The notes under the pieces are model-generated. The model had not been told where the DNA came from and ran no database searches. It saw nothing but the letters and a program-made list of their open reading frames with translations. 64,000 nt of DNA from Streptomyces guryensis (GTDB taxonomy: Bacteria; Actinomycetota; Actinomycetes; Streptomycetales; Streptomycetaceae), in the NCBI RefSeq assembly GCF_021261325.1, contig NZ_JAJSBI010000002.1, forward strand, positions 62,001-126,000, in the 5' to 3' direction. Both the position numbers and the translations under genes were made by a program. Below, in pieces: positions 46,252 through 56,178 of the stretch. Each line of letters opens with the position of its first letter. Position 1 is the stretch's first letter.

Positions 46252-46862
46252 GGGAGCACCTCCGGGATGACCGAGGGGGAGGCGGCGATACCGACGCACA
46301 GCGAGGAGAGGGTGCCGGTCGGCGACGACGAGGAGGGGGAGGGTGACGGACTCGGCGAGGCCGGGGTCAGGAGCCCGCCCAGCAGGCCGGTGACCGAAGT
46401 GGCCACGCCGTTCAGCAGCGGCTGCACGAGGCGGACTTCACCCTCGGGGCAGTCGTCCGAGGGCGAGGGCGAGGGTGTCGGAGAGGGCGACGGGCCGGTG
46501 GTGGGTCCGCCCCCCGATCCGCCCGTACCGTGATCGTGGCCGCCCTCCCCGCCTGCGGACGGCATTCCGCCCGGCACGGGAATTCCGGAGTCGCTGCCGC
46601 CCGGCCAATAGCCGCCCGCCGGGACGGAGCCGTAATTCCCGGCGGCGGTGTCGGGAGGCCCGGTCGCGGAGCGGGCCGTGGGTTGGTGCGGCGGTGCGGA
46701 GGTCTCGGTTGCCGGCGGGGACGCGGTGTCGATGGTCGTCGGCGCCGGGGCGCCGATGCCCGAGGCGTATCCGAGTACGACGACCACGGCCGCGACCAGC
46801 GTGCCCGCGACGATCTCGTCGCGATGGTCTGCCGGCCAGGACGCCCTGGCAAAGGGGGACAC
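46248..46862 (-). CDS. Hypothetical membrane-anchored protein, low-complexity exterior
   Basis: 204 residues from GTG 46862. One N-terminal membrane segment (IVAGTLVAAVVVVLGYASGIG) is followed by a long Pro/Ser/Gly/Thr-rich stretch with an HDHGTG motif, then a short segment with two cysteines (SDDCPEGEVRLVQPL and LSSLCVGIAA). No family is recognised. Its stop overlaps the CopC-CopD start, so it is the first gene of the copper-type operon. The final helical part with the Cys pair is the only likely folded region. Confidence 0.65.
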   Translation of the reverse strand: MSPFARASWPADHRDEIVAGTLVAAVVVVLGYASGIGAPAPTTIDTASPPATETSAPPHQPTARSATGPPDTAAGNYGSVPAGGYWPGGSDSGIPVPGGMPSAGGEGGHDHGTGGSGGGPTTGPSPSPTPSPSPSDDCPEGEVRLVQPLLNGVATSVTGLLGGLLTPASPSPSPSPSSSSPTGTLSSLCVGIAASPSVIPEVLP

Positions 46863-47114
46863 GGTCCCTCCTGACGCTGTGCGTGGATGACGGTGACCAG
46901 GAGTGCACCCGTGTGACGATTCCCGTCCGCTACGCGTCAGTTAATCGGTCGTTTCGTTGCCTCATTTCCGGCCGGGGGGTGACTGTGAGAACGGACCTCC
47001 CCGCCCCAATGCACGCATTGCATTCCGGTGGTATTCCGTGGAGAAAACGAAGGGACCGTGAATTCGAACGCACACGGCATTTCCCTGCCGGTCCTTGCCG
47101 GCCCTTTCCTGTCC

Positions 47115-47768
47115 TCAGCGGTCGGTGTGCAACTCGACGCAGCAGATTCCCGGTTGGGGCGTGAGCACGGCAGTCGTCTCGGGATGGCCGGAGGCCGCGA
47201 GATAGCCGCACAGGAAGGCGTGGTTCATGCCGCAGATCAGGTCCGGTGCCTGTGCGGCGACCGGATGGAAGGGGCAGTTGTGCAGCACCGTGCGGCCGGC
47301 TCCCTCGTCGGCCGGCTCGAACCCTAGCGACTCCAGGGTGGCCACGATGTCGTCGGCGCGGGCCTCGGTGCCCACGGCCTCGCCCCTTTCCCCGGCCACG
47401 CGCAGAGCCGCCTCCTGCGCGTTCTCCCCCTGCTTCTGCGCCGTCAGGGCCTCGGTCAGAAGCGAGGCCAGCAGTTCGTGGCGGCGCGGAGGGAGGCTCA
47501 GGGAGAGGGTGTGCGGGGTGGGCTCGTACACCTTCGGCGCGCGGCCGACCCGGCGCGGGCCGTGGCCGCCGTGCCGGGACTGGAGCAGGCCGGACGCCAC
47601 CAGCTTGTCGAGGTGGAAGGCGGCGAGCTTGCGGGAGATCCCGATGGCCGCCGAGGCCTCCTCACGGGTCACCGGCCGCCGGGCCCGCCGTACGAAGTCC
47701 AGCAGCCGGCGCCGTGACTCGTCGCCGAGGACGGCGAGCGCGGAGATGGGGTCGGAGCCGGAGGTCAC
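47115..47768 (-). CDS. Cys-rich HTH transcriptional regulator (SufR/ArsR-like)
   Basis: 217 residues from GTG 47768. A winged helix (SALAVLGDESRRRLLDFV, TREEASAAIGISRKLAAFHLDKLVASGLL) is followed by a helical domain and a C-terminal part with cysteines in HNCPFHPV, LICGMNHAFLCGY and GICCVEL. The arrangement resembles SufR-type iron-sulfur regulators (C-x12/13-C...C spacing). It is divergent from the DUF2231 gene, with a perfect palindrome between the two genes. It likely senses redox or metal state and controls that promoter. Confidence 0.8.
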   Translation of the reverse strand: MTSGSDPISALAVLGDESRRRLLDFVRRARRPVTREEASAAIGISRKLAAFHLDKLVASGLLQSRHGGHGPRRVGRAPKVYEPTPHTLSLSLPPRRHELLASLLTEALTAQKQGENAQEAALRVAGERGEAVGTEARADDIVATLESLGFEPADEGAGRTVLHNCPFHPVAAQAPDLICGMNHAFLCGYLAASGHPETTAVLTPQPGICCVELHTDR

Positions 47769-47831
47769 GGGCTCACCGTAACTCCGATTCGGGGTACTCG
47801 GGCGTTCGCGGTTGACCTCCGCGCGAATAAG

Positions 47832-47847
47832 ACCAACACTTGTTGGT
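47832..47847. promoter_or_regulatory. Palindromic operator in the divergent regulator-DUF2231 region
   Basis: ACCAACACTTGTTGGT has perfect seven-base arms around a CT centre. It lies 26 bases upstream of the DUF2231 start and 63 bases from the regulator's start. It is the obvious candidate binding site for the adjacent dimeric HTH regulator. Confidence 0.7.
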
Positions 47848-47873
47848 GAAATACCTCTCAGGCGAGGTGGCCC

Positions 47874-48410
47874 ATGACCGTCGACAGTGATCTGCGTCAG
47901 GCGAAGCAGCCGGTCAGCGGCGCGCTGGCGGGGCCGTACGGGCACCCGTTCCATCCGATCCTGGTCACCGTGCCGATCGGGGCCTGGGTGTGCAGCCTGG
48001 TCTTCGACATCGCCTCCAAGATCGTCGACCGGCCGGGTTTCCTGACCCACGGCTCGGCCTGGCTGATCGCGATCGGTGTGCTCGGCGCCCTGGCCGCGGC
48101 GAGCGTCGGCTTCCTCGACCTGTTCGCCATCCCCACCGGCACACCGGCATTCCGTACGGCGCTGGTGCACATGGCGCTGAACCTCACCGTGACCGCGGCG
48201 TACGCGGCCGGTTTCGCCTGGCGCCAGGGCGACGGCTACGCGGGAGGGCAGAGCGTCGGCAACGGGCAGCTGACACTCTCCGCCGTCGCCCTGGCCGCCC
48301 TCGGCGTCTCCGGATACCTCGGCGGCAAGCTCGCGTACCGCTACGGCGTCCGCGTGGCCGCCGAGTCCGTACAGGCGGAGGGCTACCGCGGCACCCGTAC
48401 GACGCCCTGA
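47874..48410 (+). CDS. DUF2231 domain membrane protein
   Basis: 178 residues with about four spans. The DUF2231 signature GHPFHPILVTVPIGAWVCSLVFD is present near the N-terminus, with conserved His in HPFHP. Members often sit with cupredoxins and cytochrome genes and are thought to be membrane redox components; the function is unproven. It follows the operator palindrome and precedes a second small membrane protein on the same strand. Confidence 0.88.
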   Translation: MTVDSDLRQAKQPVSGALAGPYGHPFHPILVTVPIGAWVCSLVFDIASKIVDRPGFLTHGSAWLIAIGVLGALAAASVGFLDLFAIPTGTPAFRTALVHMALNLTVTAAYAAGFAWRQGDGYAGGQSVGNGQLTLSAVALAALGVSGYLGGKLAYRYGVRVAAESVQAEGYRGTRTTP

Positions 48411-48445
48411 TCAGAACCACTGGGCCCGAGCCACCGGAGCCGGAC

Positions 48446-48892
48446 ATGGACATCGCCGCTCTCGTCGCCTGGATCGTCACCGCCCTCGGCGGATTCGTCC
48501 TCCTCGTCCGCTGGATCTCCGGCGGCGGGCTGCGCCAGCAGCAGACCAGGACCACCCGCTTCCCGGCGCCGCTCGTCTTCGGCCACTTCCTGCTGGCGGC
48601 CGCCGGACTGGTGGTCTGGATCGTCTACCTCGCCGCCGACAAGACCGCCCTGGCCTGGACGTCCTTCGGCGTGCTCGTCGCCGTCGCCCTGCTGGGCTTC
48701 ACCCTGCTCGCCCGCTGGATCCCCGTCTACCGCGCGGCCCCCGCCGCAACCGATGTGATGGCCCCTGCCGGAACCGAGGCGATGACGCCCGCCGAACGGC
48801 ACCTGCCCGTGCCGGTCGTCGCCGCCCACGGCCTGCTCGGCGCGACCACCCTGGTCCTCGTGCTGCTTGCCGCCATCGGAGTCGGCAGCTGA
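48446..48892 (+). CDS. Small membrane protein, intact paralogue of the 42.1-kb pseudogene
   Basis: 148 residues and four spans (VAWIVTALGGFVLLVRW, LVFGHFLLAAAGLVVWIVYL, WTSFGVLVAVALLGFTLLARW, VVAAHGLLGATTLVLVLLAA). Conserved His residues sit in FGHFLL and AAHGLLG, so haem or copper coordination within the membrane is conceivable. No family name is recognised. It lies 35 bases after the DUF2231 gene, in the same transcription unit. Confidence 0.7.
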   Translation: MDIAALVAWIVTALGGFVLLVRWISGGGLRQQQTRTTRFPAPLVFGHFLLAAAGLVVWIVYLAADKTALAWTSFGVLVAVALLGFTLLARWIPVYRAAPAATDVMAPAGTEAMTPAERHLPVPVVAAHGLLGATTLVLVLLAAIGVGS

Positions 48893-49058
48893 CCTCTCAC
48901 GCCCCGAACCGCTTCCCGGAAGACCTCTCACACCGCCCGCCCCGTTCCTGTGCGCCCGGCGTAACCCCTGATGACCGGCCCAGGAGACACCCGCGTAATG
49001 GGCATTTCGTACCGTCACAAAAGCTCCACCCGTACGGGACGATCATGAGAGGCAGGGG

Positions 49059-52000
49059 GTGCCCGTGGCCGCGCCGGACTCGCGGAACGCCAACACGACG
49101 ACGGCGCCGAAGGTGCGGACGGTCTGCTCCTACTGCGGGGTGGGCTGCGGCATCGTGCTGGACATCGGGTTCGGACCGGACGGACGCCGTACGGTCCTGA
49201 AGGCGTCCGGCGACAAGGAGCACCCCGCGAACTTCGGCCGGTTGTGCACCAAGGGCGCGACCACCGCCGACCTGCTCGCCGCTCCCGGGCGGCTGACCAC
49301 GGCACTCGTGCGGCACGAGCGGGGCGAGGAGCCGGTGCCGGACGCCGTCGGCGCGGCCGTCAGGGAGACGGCCCGGCGCCTTGGCGAGATCGTCGACGAG
49401 CACGGGCCGGACGCGATCGCCTTCTACGTCTCCGGACAGATGAGCCTGGAGGCGCAGTACCTGGCCAACAAGCTGGCCAAGGGGTTCGTCAGGACGAACC
49501 AGATCGAGTCGAACTCACGGCTGTGCATGGCCAGCGCGGGCACCGGCTACAAGCTGTCCCTCGGCGCCGACGGACCGCCCGGCTCGTACCAGGACCTCGA
49601 CCGGGCCGACCTCTTCCTCGTCATCGGCTCCAACATGGCCGACTGTCACCCGATCCTCTTCCTGCGGATGATGGAACGGGTGAAATCGGCCGGCGCCAAG
49701 CTGATCGTGGTCGATCCGCGCCGCAGCGCCACCGCCGAGAAGGCCGACCTGTTCCTGCAGATCAAGCCGGGAACCGACCTGGCCCTGCTGAACGGTCTGC
49801 TGCACCTCCTGCAGGAGAACGGGCACACGGACCCCGAGTTCATCGCCCGCCACACCGACGGCTGGGAGGAGATGCCCGCCTTCCTCGCCGACTACCCGCC
49901 CGCCACCGTCGCCGACATCACCGGCATCCCCGAGGACGACATCCGGGAGGCCGCCCGGCTCATCGGCGAGGCGGGGGAGTGGACCAGCTGCTGGACCATG
50001 GGCCTGAACCAGTCCACGCACGGCACCTGGAACACCAACGCCCTGGTCAATCTGCACCTGGCGACGGGTGCGATCTGCCGTCCGGGCAGCGGCCCGTTCT
50101 CCCTCACCGGCCAGCCGAACGCCATGGGTGGCCGCGAGATGGGCTACATGGGCCCAGGTCTCCCCGGCCAGCGGTCCGTGCTCGTCGACGAGGAGCGGGC
50201 GTTCGTGGAGGAGCTGTGGGAACTGGAACCCGGCAGCATCCGTGCCGACGGAGTCGGCAAGGGCACCGTCGAGATGTTCCGGAAGATGGCCGACGGCGAG
50301 ATCAAGGCCTGCTGGATCATCTGCACCAACCCGGTCGCCTCCGTCGGCAACCGCAGGACGGTCATCGAGGGCCTGGAGGCCGCCGAGTTCGTCGTCACCC
50401 AGGACGTCTTCGCCGACACCGAGACCAACGCCTACGCCGACGTCGTCCTGCCCGCCGCCCTGTGGACCGAGACCGAGGGCGTCCTCATCAACAGTGAGCG
50501 CAACCTCACCCTCGCGCAGCCCGCCGCCGACCCGCCCGGCGAGGCCACGGCGGACTGGCGGATCATCGCGGCCGTCGCACGGGAGATGGGCTACGAGAAG
50601 GGGTTCTCGTACGACAGCGCCGAGGAGATCTTCGAGGAGATCAAGCGGGCCTGGAACCCGAAGACCGGCTGGGACCTGCGCGGGGTGACCTACGACCGGC
50701 TGCGGGAGACCCCCGTGCAGTGGCCCGCCGCGAGTGACGACGGGCCGGACCGCAACCCCGTCCGGTACGTGAACGAGGACGGCGCCCCCACCTTCCCCAC
50801 CGCGAGCGGCCGTGCCGCCTTCTTCGCCCGCCCCCACCTCCCGGCCGCCGAGATGCCCGACGACGACTACCCGTTCGTACTGAACACCGGCCGGCTGCAG
50901 CACCAGTGGCACACGCTGACCAAGACGGCCAAGGTGGCCAAGCTGAACAAGCTCAACCCCGGGCCGTTCGTGGAGCTCCACCCGCAGGACGCCGCCGCAC
51001 TCGACATCACCGACGGCGATTCGGTGGAGGTCGCCTCGCGGCGCGGACGGGCCGTGCTGCCCGCGGTGGTCACCGACCGGGTGCGGCCCGGGAGCTGCTT
51101 CGCGCCGTTCCACTGGAACGACCTGTTCGGGGAGTACCTGAGCGTCAACGCCGTGACGAGCGACGCCGTCGACCCGCTGTCCTTCCAGCCCGAGCTGAAG
51201 GTGTGCGCGGTGTCGCTGACCAAGGTGTCGACTCCGGTGACGGTGCGAACGCCGGGCGTGGCAGCGGAAGCCGAGGTCGCACCGGTCGCGGTTCCCGCTT
51301 CCGATCCGTTCGGGCTCGCGCCCGTCCCGCCGCCCGTGCTCACCGCGCAGGAACGTCAGTACCTCGTCGGGTTCCTCGCAGGCATCCCGTCCGGCGCCCC
51401 GGGCGTGCCGGTGCTGCCGCCCTCCGCGCCCTTCAGCCCCGAGCACGCCCTGTGGGTCAACGGGGTGCTGGCCGGCATGTACTCGCGGGCCGCCGAAACG
51501 GCCGTACGGACCACCTCGGCACCCGGCCGCGAGGTCGTGATCCTCTGGGCCTCGCAGACCGGCAACGCCGAGGAGTTCGCCGGCGCCATAGCCGAGCGGG
51601 TCACGTCCGACGGGCACGCCGCGTCCCTGCTGGGCATGGACGAGGCCGACCCCGCCGCACTGCCCTCCGGCGCCGACCTGCTCCTCGTCACCAGCACCTT
51701 CGGCGACGGCGACGCGCCCGACAACGGCAGCGGGTTCTGGGAGACCCTGGCCGCGTCCGACACCCTGCGCATGGACGGGCGACGCTATGCCGTGCTCGCC
51801 TTCGGCGACTCCTCCTACGACGACTTCTGCGGCCACGGCCGCCGCCTCGACCAGCGCCTCGACGAGCTCGGCGGCCTGCGCCTCGCCCCGCGCACGGACT
51901 GCGAGCCCGACTACGAGGACGCGGCGCACGCCTGGCTGGACCAGGTGCTCACGGCCCTGTCCGGCACGCCGGAACGGCCCGCCCTCGCTCCGGCGGAGCC

Positions 52001-53147
52001 GGCCGCCCCCGCCCCGCGGACGAGGAAACCCGCCCCCGTCACCGCCCGCCTCACCGGCAACCGTCTGCTGAGCCTCCCCGGCGCCGGCAAGGAGGTCCGC
52101 CGGTTCACCTTCGACACCCGCGACAGCGAGACCCCGCTGCTCTACGAGGCGGGCGACGCACTCGGCGTCCGTCCCCTCAACTCCCGTGACCTGGTGGGCG
52201 AGTGGCTGACCGCCACCGGCCTGGACGCGGACGCGGCGGTCGAGGTGAGGGGCGCAGGCCAGGTCCCCCTCGGCGAAGCCCTGCTCCGGCACCTCGACAT
52301 CACCCGCATCAGCCCCGACCTCCTCCGCTTCGTCGCCGAACGGGCCCGCGACCCACGGGAGTTGAAGAAGCTGCTGCGCCCCGACAACAAGGGCGAGCTG
52401 GCGAAGTGGTCCTGGGGGCGGCAGGCCGTGGACGTGGTCGCCGAGCACCGGGTCAGGGCCGGGGCTCAGGAGTGGGCCGACGCGCTGGGACGTCTGCAGC
52501 CCCGGCTGTACTCCATATCGTCCAGCCCGCTGACCGACCCCCACCTGGTCTCGCTGACCGTCTCCGTCGTCCGCTACGAGAACCTGCACGGCCGCCCCCG
52601 CCAGGGCGTCTGCTCCCCGTTCCTGGCCGACGCCGAGCAGGACACCCCCGTACCGGTCCACGTCCAGCGCTCCGCGCACTTCCGCCCGCCCGCCGATCCC
52701 GCCACCCCGATGGTCATGGTCGGCCCCGGCACCGGAGTCGCCCCCTTCCTCGGATTCCTGGAACAGCGCCGCGCCCTCGGCCACCGGGGCCCCAACTGGC
52801 TGTTCTTCGGCGAACAGCACCGGGCGAGCGACTTCTACTACGAGGAGGAGCTCACCGCCTTCCTCGCCGACGGCACCCTGGCCCGCCTGGACACCGCCTT
52901 CTCCCGCGACCAGCGTGCCAAGGTCTATGTCCAGGACCGGATGCGCGAACACGGTCCGCTGCTGTGGTCCTGGCTCCAGGACGGCGCCCACTTCTACGTC
53001 TGCGGCGACGCGTCCCGCATGGCCAAGGACGTCGACCAGGCGCTCAAGGACATCGCCGTCGTGCACGGCGGCCTGGACGAGGCGGGCGCGGCGGCGTACG
53101 CCAAGCAGCTCGCGAGCGAGAAGCGCTACGTCAGGGACGTGTACTGA
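49059..53147 (+). CDS. Bifunctional assimilatory nitrate reductase / sulfite-reductase-type flavoprotein
   Basis: 1362 residues. The N-terminal Fe-S motif has Cys23, Cys26, Cys30 and Cys63. It is followed by a molybdopterin oxidoreductase fold (about 70-600) and a molybdopterin-binding C-domain (about 620-720). A flavodoxin domain starts near 825 ([13 protein letters not shown]), and an FAD/NAD(P)H reductase module follows with RLYSISSSP near 1149 and [14 protein letters not shown] near 1220, ending DVY. The enzyme can pass electrons from NADPH via FAD/FMN to the Mo centre in one chain, reducing nitrate to nitrite in the cytosol. The next gene, an XdhC remnant, also concerns molybdenum cofactor enzymes. 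Confidence 0.93.
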   Translation: MPVAAPDSRNANTTTAPKVRTVCSYCGVGCGIVLDIGFGPDGRRTVLKASGDKEHPANFGRLCTKGATTADLLAAPGRLTTALVRHERGEEPVPDAVGAAVRETARRLGEIVDEHGPDAIAFYVSGQMSLEAQYLANKLAKGFVRTNQIESNSRLCMASAGTGYKLSLGADGPPGSYQDLDRADLFLVIGSNMADCHPILFLRMMERVKSAGAKLIVVDPRRSATAEKADLFLQIKPGTDLALLNGLLHLLQENGHTDPEFIARHTDGWEEMPAFLADYPPATVADITGIPEDDIREAARLIGEAGEWTSCWTMGLNQSTHGTWNTNALVNLHLATGAICRPGSGPFSLTGQPNAMGGREMGYMGPGLPGQRSVLVDEERAFVEELWELEPGSIRADGVGKGTVEMFRKMADGEIKACWIICTNPVASVGNRRTVIEGLEAAEFVVTQDVFADTETNAYADVVLPAALWTETEGVLINSERNLTLAQPAADPPGEATADWRIIAAVAREMGYEKGFSYDSAEEIFEEIKRAWNPKTGWDLRGVTYDRLRETPVQWPAASDDGPDRNPVRYVNEDGAPTFPTASGRAAFFARPHLPAAEMPDDDYPFVLNTGRLQHQWHTLTKTAKVAKLNKLNPGPFVELHPQDAAALDITDGDSVEVASRRGRAVLPAVVTDRVRPGSCFAPFHWNDLFGEYLSVNAVTSDAVDPLSFQPELKVCAVSLTKVSTPVTVRTPGVAAEAEVAPVAVPASDPFGLAPVPPPVLTAQERQYLVGFLAGIPSGAPGVPVLPPSAPFSPEHALWVNGVLAGMYSRAAETAVRTTSAPGREVVILWASQTGNAEEFAGAIAERVTSDGHAASLLGMDEADPAALPSGADLLLVTSTFGDGDAPDNGSGFWETLAASDTLRMDGRRYAVLAFGDSSYDDFCGHGRRLDQRLDELGGLRLAPRTDCEPDYEDAAHAWLDQVLTALSGTPERPALAPAEPAAPAPRTRKPAPVTARLTGNRLLSLPGAGKEVRRFTFDTRDSETPLLYEAGDALGVRPLNSRDLVGEWLTATGLDADAAVEVRGAGQVPLGEALLRHLDITRISPDLLRFVAERARDPRELKKLLRPDNKGELAKWSWGRQAVDVVAEHRVRAGAQEWADALGRLQPRLYSISSSPLTDPHLVSLTVSVVRYENLHGRPRQGVCSPFLADAEQDTPVPVHVQRSAHFRPPADPATPMVMVGPGTGVAPFLGFLEQRRALGHRGPNWLFFGEQHRASDFYYEEELTAFLADGTLARLDTAFSRDQRAKVYVQDRMREHGPLLWSWLQDGAHFYVCGDASRMAKDVDQALKDIAVVHGGLDEAGAAAYAKQLASEKRYVRDVY

Positions 53148-53168
53148 CCTGCGGACTACGCTGGTTCC

Positions 53169-53686
53169 ATGCGGGAACTGGCGGGTACGGCAGCACAGTG
53201 GGCGGCGCAGGGCCGTGCGGCGGTCGTGGGGCGGCCGCTCAGCGAGCGGGGCTTCGGGCCGCGGCACCCGGCCGACGCGATCCTCGTCGACGAGGACGGC
53301 GGCTGCCACGGCCGGCTCTACCGGGGCGCCTTCGACCGGCAGCTCGTCGCCGAGGCCGCCTCGCTCCCGCCCGGTCACACCGCCCGGGTGGTCGCGGTGG
53401 CCGTGCACGACGAGGGCGTGAAGGAGGCAGGGCTCACCTGCGGGGGCCAGGCCGAGATCCTGCTGCAGCCCCTGGCCGCCGTTCCGGCCCGCTGGTGGGA
53501 GCTGCTCGGAGCGGGTGCGCGCGCGGCCGTGACCGTCGCCGTCACCAGGGCGGTGCGACGGGTCAGGGATGTACGGGTGTTGCGCATGCTGGAACTCCTG
53601 CGTTGCTGCGTGAAAGGGATCCGGACGTGCCGAAGCGCACCGCGTCACCGGTCGGTCGTGGGCGCGCGGTGCCGCGTGGTCTCTAG
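53169..53686 (+). pseudogene. XdhC/CoxI-like fragment, truncated
   Basis: The first 125 or so codons read as an XdhC/CoxI-type N-terminal domain (RGFGPRHPADAILVDEDGG, AGLTCGGQAEILLQPL, with the CGG motif). A full protein should run to 350 residues or more. Here the frame turns into Arg-rich nonsense near 53560 and overlaps the next gene on the other strand. The +1 frame ends at 53686 with DPDVPKRTASPVGRGRAVP, which looks like a natural tail, so an internal deletion is likely. XdhC proteins insert sulfurated Mo cofactor. Confidence 0.55.
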
Positions 53687-54186
53687 ATCCGCAGGAGCTG
53701 TAGTTCCGCCAGGGAGGGTGGCGCGCGTGCACCGTCCGGGGCCGTGCCCGCGTACGGGCAAGGGGCGTCGCAGGGGGCCGGCACCGCCACCGGGTCGGCG
53801 ACGAGGGCGGGCAGCGTCGGCCCGCCGCTGAGGGCACCCGACGCGCAGGTCCGGTCGGCGTGATGGACGTGACCGCCGCCGCAGTCGTCGCCCGCGCAGT
53901 CGCCGCGCAGGGCGGCCACCGCCGTCATGTGCCGCGGAGCGGAGTGCCCGATGACGATGCCACCGCCGGGAGCCAGGCCGTGCATGGCGAACAGCCCGGC
54001 CAGCAGCCCGAGCACGGCCAGCGCCCGAAAGGGGCGCGGGGAACTGCGTGACCAGCCACGACGATGCCGCAGACGATCGACGGCCAGTCGCAGCCCCGCG
54101 GCGAAGCCGCACATCCGCACAGTCGGCGCAGCGCCCCGCACAGGCGGCGCGTCGCGATGCTGGGCACGGGCTGTCACGGCGCCCAT
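53683..54186 (-). CDS. DUF6153-like small membrane protein
   Basis: 167 residues. A hydrophobic segment (FRALAVLGLLAGLFAMHGLA) is followed by a Cys/His/Asp-rich stretch (GDCAGDDCGGGHVHHADRTC) and a Pro-rich tail with a further Cys pair (PCDAPCPY). The order resembles the protein at 37.8 kb. Likely surface-exposed and metal-binding, but unproven. It faces the XdhC fragment. Downstream neighbours on the other strand are also Met/His-rich. Confidence 0.6.
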   Translation of the reverse strand: MGAVTARAQHRDAPPVRGAAPTVRMCGFAAGLRLAVDRLRHRRGWSRSSPRPFRALAVLGLLAGLFAMHGLAPGGGIVIGHSAPRHMTAVAALRGDCAGDDCGGGHVHHADRTCASGALSGGPTLPALVADPVAVPAPCDAPCPYAGTAPDGARAPPSLAELQLLRI

Positions 54187-54216
54187 GGTACGCAGACCGC
54201 CGCGTGCGCCGGGCAG

Positions 54217-54675
54217 TTACCCCCGTCCCGCGGTCCAGGCGATGTGCGGCGGCACCACCCGTGCGCACAGCGGGTTCCCGCGGCCGTCGGTCAGCCGCAG
54301 CCGCCCCACCAGCAGTCCCTCGCGTACGGCGGTGTCGAGCACGTCGGCGGGCACGGCGTCCAGCATCAGCTTGGCGCGCCGGAACATGCCGAAGGCAGCG
54401 GAGTCGTCGACCGTCCCCCAGGACAGGTGGACGAAGCGCCCGCCCGGACGCCCTTGAACATACGGCCCCCTGACGTCCGTACCTGTGACCGTGCACTCCA
54501 GCGTCCAACTCGCGGACACGGCGTCGCCGGGCTGCGGATCGAGCAGCTCGCCCGGCCGGTCCCGGCGCTGCACGGCCACATGGATGTTCGTGTACGACCG
54601 TGTGCCGCCGTCGGGCCCGCACGCCCGGCCCGGCAGATCGACACCGTCGATACGGATGCGCAGTCCGTCCACCAC
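54217..54675 (-). CDS. DUF5990-like protein
   Basis: 152 residues from GTG 54675 (a second GTG follows at 54672). Beta-rich: LRIRIDGVDLPGRACGPDGG, IHVAVQRRDRPGELLDPQPG, DVRGPYVQGRPGGRFVHLSW, LMLDAVPADVL. The RIRIDGVDLPG start and the GPYVQG.PG.RF..L.WG core match DUF5990 proteins of Streptomyces. No catalytic role is known. It lies between a His-rich membrane protein and a divergent membrane protein. Confidence 0.7.
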   Translation of the reverse strand: MVDGLRIRIDGVDLPGRACGPDGGTRSYTNIHVAVQRRDRPGELLDPQPGDAVSASWTLECTVTGTDVRGPYVQGRPGGRFVHLSWGTVDDSAAFGMFRRAKLMLDAVPADVLDTAVREGLLVGRLRLTDGRGNPLCARVVPPHIAWTAGRG

Positions 54676-54783
54676 CCCGTCACCGCCTCGGCCCGGCCCT
54701 TCTCTGTGGCTTTCCAGTCTGCATCTGTGCGCTGGGGGATCCGCCGGGCGGAGCCACCCCGGCGCGTGGCAGGATCGGGCGCC

Positions 54784-55392
54784 ATGAGGGCGTCTCCTGC
54801 GGTACGCGTGCTGCGCGCGGCGGTGTTCGCCGCGCTGTGCGTGCTGCTCGCCGCCGGGGGACACGCTTTGGCGACCGGCACGGCACCGCCCGTGTGGGTG
54901 CAGGCCGTCGGGTTCGTGCCGGTCTTCGGGGCCGGGTGTCTGCTGGGCGCCCGGGAGCGCTCGCTGGCCGCGATCGGCGCGGGCACGCTCACCGCCCAGG
55001 GCGGGCTGCACCTCGCCTTCGACGCCGTACGTCCGCACGCCATGATGCTCATGCGCGGCATGTACGGCATGCAGGACATGGGCGGCATGCACATGGGCCA
55101 CTCCCACGCCCTGACCCCGCATGCCACCGCCGCCCATGTCGGCGCGGCCGTGGTGCTGACCTGGTGGCTGCGGCGCGGTGAGGCCGCGCTGTGGACGCTG
55201 CTGCGGCGCACCGCCACGCTCGTCCCGGGCCTCGCGGCCTGGTGGCGGGTGCGCGGCGGGGCGGAAATCCTGCCGGCCGCGCCGGACACCGTAGGCCTGG
55301 GTGCCGACGGTCCGCGACCGCTGCGACGGCTGCTGCTGCGGCACGCGGTGCAGCGGCGCGGTCCGCCGCAGGGGATGTCGTACGCGCTCTGA
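54784..55392 (+). CDS. Membrane protein with Met/His-rich loop
   Basis: 202 residues. Four hydrophobic segments are visible; between the third and fourth lies MMLMRGMYGMQDMGGMHMGH followed by SHALTPHATAAH, a dense Met/His cluster suited to copper(I) or silver binding. The C-terminal tail is basic. The family is not recognised by name. It lies 39 bases before the YcnI-type gene on the same strand, so a copper-handling pair is likely. Confidence 0.65.
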   Translation: MRASPAVRVLRAAVFAALCVLLAAGGHALATGTAPPVWVQAVGFVPVFGAGCLLGARERSLAAIGAGTLTAQGGLHLAFDAVRPHAMMLMRGMYGMQDMGGMHMGHSHALTPHATAAHVGAAVVLTWWLRRGEAALWTLLRRTATLVPGLAAWWRVRGGAEILPAAPDTVGLGADGPRPLRRLLLRHAVQRRGPPQGMSYAL

Positions 55393-55431
55393 CCTCGGCA
55401 TCCCTTCCTCAGTACGGAGATCAGCTCACCC

Positions 55432-56169
55432 ATGTCCACTGCACGCACCGCCCTGCGCCGCGCCGGCACCGTCACCGCTCTGACCGCTGCCGGGCTCCTG
55501 GCCGCGGCCGGCATGGCGTCCGCGCACGTCACCGTCCACCCCGAGAGCTATGCGAAGGGCGCCACGGACGGCGTCCTCACCTTCCGCGTCCCCAACGAGG
55601 AGGACACGGCCAGCACCACCAAGGTGCAGGTCTTCCTGCCCACCGACCACCCCGTCCTCGGTGTGCTCGTCTCGCCGCCGCAGAACGGTTGGACGGCGAA
55701 GGTCACGAACACGAAGCTGAAGACGCCCGTCAAGACGGACGACGGCACCATCACCGACGCCGTCTCCGAGATCACCTGGACCGGCGGCAGGATCGGGGCG
55801 GGGCAGTACCAGGACTTCGACGTCGCCTTCGGTCAACTGCCGGACGGCACCGACCAGTTGACGTTCAAGACCCTGCAGACGTACTCCGACGGGAAGACCG
55901 TCCGCTGGATCGACGTGCCCCAGTCCGGCGCGGACGAGCCGGAGAACCCGGCACCGGTCCTCAAGCTGACCGCCAAGGGTGCCGGGGAGGGCAGCACCCC
56001 GGCCTCGTCGTCGGCGGCGCCCAAGAGCCCCGACAGTTCCACGTCGAGCGCGGCGAGCAGTGACTCCACCGCCCGCGGACTCGGTGTCGCCGGGCTGGTC
56101 GTGGGCGTACTGGGCCTGGCGGCAGCGGCGTTCGCGCTCGTCCGCAACCGCTCCGCCAAGGCCTCCTGA
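55432..56169 (+). CDS. YcnI family (DUF1775) copper-binding surface protein
   Basis: 245 residues. A signal peptide ends GMASAHVTVHPES, so mature His1 is exposed as in YcnI histidine-brace copper proteins. The DUF1775 beta-sandwich follows, with TFRVPNEEDTASTTKVQVFL and the conserved Trp in EITWTGG and RWIDV. A Ser/Ala-rich stalk, a membrane anchor (GLVVGVLGLAAAAFALVRN) and a basic end complete it. It may shuttle copper at the cell surface. Convergent with the next gene, nine bases apart. Confidence 0.88.
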   Translation: MSTARTALRRAGTVTALTAAGLLAAAGMASAHVTVHPESYAKGATDGVLTFRVPNEEDTASTTKVQVFLPTDHPVLGVLVSPPQNGWTAKVTNTKLKTPVKTDDGTITDAVSEITWTGGRIGAGQYQDFDVAFGQLPDGTDQLTFKTLQTYSDGKTVRWIDVPQSGADEPENPAPVLKLTAKGAGEGSTPASSSAAPKSPDSSTSSAASSDSTARGLGVAGLVVGVLGLAAAAFALVRNRSAKAS

Positions 56170-56178
56170 CCGCCGTCC

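Noticed and set aside
49515..53837. 1440-codon open frame antisense to the nitrate reductase gene
   Set aside because: Antisense shadow of a gene with unambiguous domains; low-complexity translation.
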